The notes under the pieces were generated by a model. That model did not search any database and was not told where the DNA came from. It saw only the letters and a program-made list of their open reading frames with translations. From Candidatus Zambryskibacteria bacterium CG10_big_fil_rev_8_21_14_0_10_34_34 (GTDB lineage Bacteria; Patescibacteriota; Minisyncoccia; Phycocordibacterales; WO2-35-19), in NCBI GenBank assembly GCA_002771075.1, contig PCXM01000045.1, positions 545 to 6,764 on the forward strand: a DNA stretch of 6,220 bases, read 5' to 3'. Shown piece after piece: positions 4,427-6,220 of this stretch (its first letter is position 1; every line of letters begins with the position of its first letter). The position numbers and the translations under genes were made by a program.

Positions 4427-5722
4427 ATGGCACGAAAATCCAAAAATAATGATTTCAAAAAATATCTTAAATTTATTCTTCCTATTGTTATTCTTATTCT
4501 TTTAGTTGTTTTATTTTTTAGTTATCCCTCAAACAATTCTTCTTCATCCACAACAAATTCCTCTAAAGATGGTTCAGAAAAATTTTCGTTTAGTTTGTTT
4601 GGTAACAATGATAATTCTTGTAAATATAATGATGGAGAAAATTGCTTAAACACTCAATCAAAATGCATTTGTAAAGGTGAGCAAATTTGTTCTCCAGATA
4701 GATCAAAATCAGATAATCTTGGTTGTTATACCCCTTTTTGTGGGGATGGTTATATCGATGATGGAGAAACGAGCGGAACCTGTTGTATTGATGCGGGTTG
4801 TTCAGGAAGTTTAATCTGTGATGCAAACTTGAATCAATGTGTTAAACCTCAATGTCCTTTTGATTGTTGTGTAAATGATGCACAATATCAAGACAAATTT
4901 TGTTTACAATATTATTCTTGTAATAGTCTACGAAATTCTTGCGAACCTGACGATAGTGATAATGATGCTTTTCCGGATTATTTAGAAATTCAAACAGGCA
5001 CAGATAGATTTAATCCAGATACAGATGGCGATTCAGTTTTAGATGGCTATGATAATCATCCTCTTTTTAATTACCTTCCTAGAATTTATAATTTTGATTG
5101 GCGTTATGGTAAAGAATGGTTAATTTTTACAAAGAAATTTGAATTTGATCTAACTTTAAGTGAGGATATTGTGACTTCTTATGAAAAAATGCCTAAAATA
5201 AATTTAATTAGTAGGGATGATTCCCAGTTAAAAGAAGTTGCCCAGATAATGAATAATTTAGCAGATGCAGAAGGATATAACGATGCAGACAAATTAATGA
5301 TGGTTATTGCTTTTTCTCGTTCTTTCAATTATGACTATACAAAATTAAATTTTAATAAACCCCTACCTGATTGGGCTAATTTCCCTATGGAAACTATAAT
5401 TAAAAAAGAAGGGCTTTGTGCGGATAGTGCAGTTATGGCTGTTGCATTATTGAAGGAAATGGGTTATGATACAAAATATCTTGTCGGTCCTTGTTATGAA
5501 CCAGACACTGGCTCTTGGCATGCAATTGTGGGGATTCCTTTTGTAGAAGGAATAACCTTAGATGGTTCTGAAAGATATTTAACTTACAATGGAAAGAAAT
5601 ATTATTATCTAGATGCAACTTCAAGAGATTATTCCGGAAATATTTTTTATTCAACGACTTCTAAGAATGACTTCGGAACAACTTATTGTCCTGCAAATAA
5701 TTTTGTAGTAAGTGATGATTAA
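4427..5722 (+). CDS. Membrane-anchored Cys-rich, TSP3-repeat, transglutaminase-like protein
   Basis: The 431-residue protein begins at the ATG at 4427, four bases after the upstream stop. An earlier in-frame ATG at 4376 would overlap that gene and disrupt the basic MARKSKNN tip. The order is: membrane anchor (about 15-33, FILPIVILILLVVLFF); Ser/Asn/Thr-rich linker; a domain with 18 cysteines between C65 and C172; TSP3-type calcium repeats (D176-S-D-N-D180 and NPDTDGDSVLDGYD, 196-209); then a transglutaminase-like domain. The last shows the Cys-His-Asp triad: EGLCADSA (C331), SWHAIVG (H365) and YYYLDATS (D396). In archaea this papain-like fold is usually a peptidase or amidase rather than a crosslinker, so cleavage or modification of surface peptides is more likely than true transamidation. 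It probably acts outside the cell with the protein upstream. Domain calls are seen directly; the substrate is unknown. Confidence 0.85.
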   Translation: MARKSKNNDFKKYLKFILPIVILILLVVLFFSYPSNNSSSSTTNSSKDGSEKFSFSLFGNNDNSCKYNDGENCLNTQSKCICKGEQICSPDRSKSDNLGCYTPFCGDGYIDDGETSGTCCIDAGCSGSLICDANLNQCVKPQCPFDCCVNDAQYQDKFCLQYYSCNSLRNSCEPDDSDNDAFPDYLEIQTGTDRFNPDTDGDSVLDGYDNHPLFNYLPRIYNFDWRYGKEWLIFTKKFEFDLTLSEDIVTSYEKMPKINLISRDDSQLKEVAQIMNNLADAEGYNDADKLMMVIAFSRSFNYDYTKLNFNKPLPDWANFPMETIIKKEGLCADSAVMAVALLKEMGYDTKYLVGPCYEPDTGSWHAIVGIPFVEGITLDGSERYLTYNGKKYYYLDATSRDYSGNIFYSTTSKNDFGTTYCPANNFVVSDD

Positions 5723-5740
5723 TTAATTTAATTTTGTTCT

Positions 5741-5750
5741 AGAAAAAGGA
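5741..5750 (-). terminator. Oligo-T terminator of the recombinase gene
   Basis: Immediately after the recombinase stop codon the minus strand reads TCCTTTTTCT, a plausible archaeal T-tract terminator. The plus strand just before it (5721-5740) is also T-rich and may end the surface-protein operon. The two genes converge with only 28 bp between stops. Confidence 0.35.
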
Positions 5751-6220
5751 TCAACCCCAAAGCCCTTTAAACTTATTTTGTAAGTCTGTCGGGCTTATAT
5801 GGGTGTAAATTGTCGTTGTATCAATTCTAGAATGGCCTAAGAGTTGTTGAATTTCCCTAAGATTCATTCCTTGATTTAAGTAAAATGTTGCTCCACTATG
5901 CCTTAAAGTATGAAAGTGAATTTTTCTACTTATGGTTTTTTCTGAAATTTTATTTATTGCATCTTGCAAAGCCCTAGTTTTTATTTTAATTGGAATGTGT
6001 TTTAAATCTCTGATTAAAGGCTTAGCAATTGGGACATAACGATCCTTTTTTCCTTTTCCTTGTCTAATGAAAATGTAACCTCTGTCTTTGTCTATATCTC
6101 TTTTTTCTAATTTCAAAACTTCCGAAATTCTTAAACAACATAAAAACCCTAATTTAAAGGCAAGTCTATGTTCTGGCTTTCTTGTTTTTTCCAAGAGTTT
6201 TTCAAATTCTTCAAGGGTAA
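5751..6220 (-). CDS. XerA-type tyrosine recombinase/integrase, catalytic domain (5' end beyond window)
   Basis: The frame stays open to the right edge (TLEEFEKLLEKTRKPEH...), so the TTG at 6194 is internal and the N-terminal SAM-like DNA-binding domain lies outside. The catalytic domain is complete, with the full tyrosine recombinase set: Arg in CLRISEV (codon at 6129-6131), the beta-hairpin Lys in QGKGKKDR (6054-6056), His and Arg in FHTLRHSG (5910-5912 and 5901-5903), His in LLGHSRI (5832-5834) and the nucleophile Tyr in TIYTHI (5805-5807). It breaks and rejoins DNA through a 3'-phosphotyrosine intermediate. Close archaeal relatives act in chromosome dimer resolution (XerA) or as integrases of mobile elements. 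The visible part cannot decide between these. The adjacent accessory-type genes favour an integrase, but no att-like repeat is visible in the window. Confidence 0.88.
   Translation of the reverse strand, partial: TLEEFEKLLEKTRKPEHRLAFKLGFLCCLRISEVLKLEKRDIDKDRGYIFIRQGKGKKDRYVPIAKPLIRDLKHIPIKIKTRALQDAINKISEKTISRKIHFHTLRHSGATFYLNQGMNLREIQQLLGHSRIDTTTIYTHISPTDLQNKFKGLWG

Noticed and set aside
4590..4826. Minus-strand open frame of 78 codons
   Set aside because: His/Asn/Tyr-rich shadow of the Cys-rich domain of the transglutaminase-like gene.
5433..5654. Minus-strand open frame of 73 codons
   Set aside because: Antisense to the catalytic domain of the transglutaminase-like gene, which has all its active-site residues.

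Overview
The window is AT-rich (roughly 70% A+T by eye) and looks like a chromosomal or integrated segment of an archaeon, most likely a DPANN lineage of the Pacearchaeota/Woesearchaeota/Nanoarchaeota type. Two things point there. TATA-like boxes lie about 24-27 bp upstream of start codons at four genes, which is leaderless archaeal promoter geometry. The signal-anchored, Cys-rich surface proteins carry 'CCLDxNxNxICDxxE' and TSP3-type calcium loops followed by a transglutaminase-like domain, a style I associate with those lineages. The lineage call is inference; no rRNA or tRNA is present to test it.

Layout, left to right. Positions 1-47 may hold the tail of a rightward gene. Positions 74-788 (minus) encode an overlapping toxin-antitoxin-like pair: a DUF4258-like toxin first, then a DUF2283-like antitoxin. 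After a 163-bp gap, 952-1175 (minus) holds a small two-helix membrane protein gene split between two frames. The junction is a G-GGT-TTC heptamer, so this is an indel, an internal start, or a programmed -1 frameshift. Positions 1226-2858 (minus) encode two translationally coupled proteins, each with an R-x4-H HEPN RNase-type motif. Diverging from them across an AT-rich intergenic region with an 8-bp inverted repeat is a 154-residue protein with a two-helix membrane hairpin (2961-3425, plus). Positions 3476-3742 (minus) encode a small winged-helix regulator with four GGTAA[C/A]T boxes around its promoter and start. Positions 3823-5722 (plus) form a two-gene operon of membrane-anchored extracytoplasmic proteins: a calcium-loop protein and a Cys-rich/TSP3/transglutaminase-like protein. 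Positions 5751 to the right edge (minus) hold the catalytic part of a XerA-type tyrosine recombinase that continues beyond the window.

Taken together, the left and middle parts resemble a small accessory or defence-type island: a toxin-antitoxin pair, a HEPN-HEPN operon, a divergent membrane protein, a self-regulating wHTH and a nearby integrase. The surface-protein operon may be a separate cell-envelope module. The best candidates for something undescribed are the HEPN-HEPN pair with its divergent membrane partner and the possible recoded small membrane protein.
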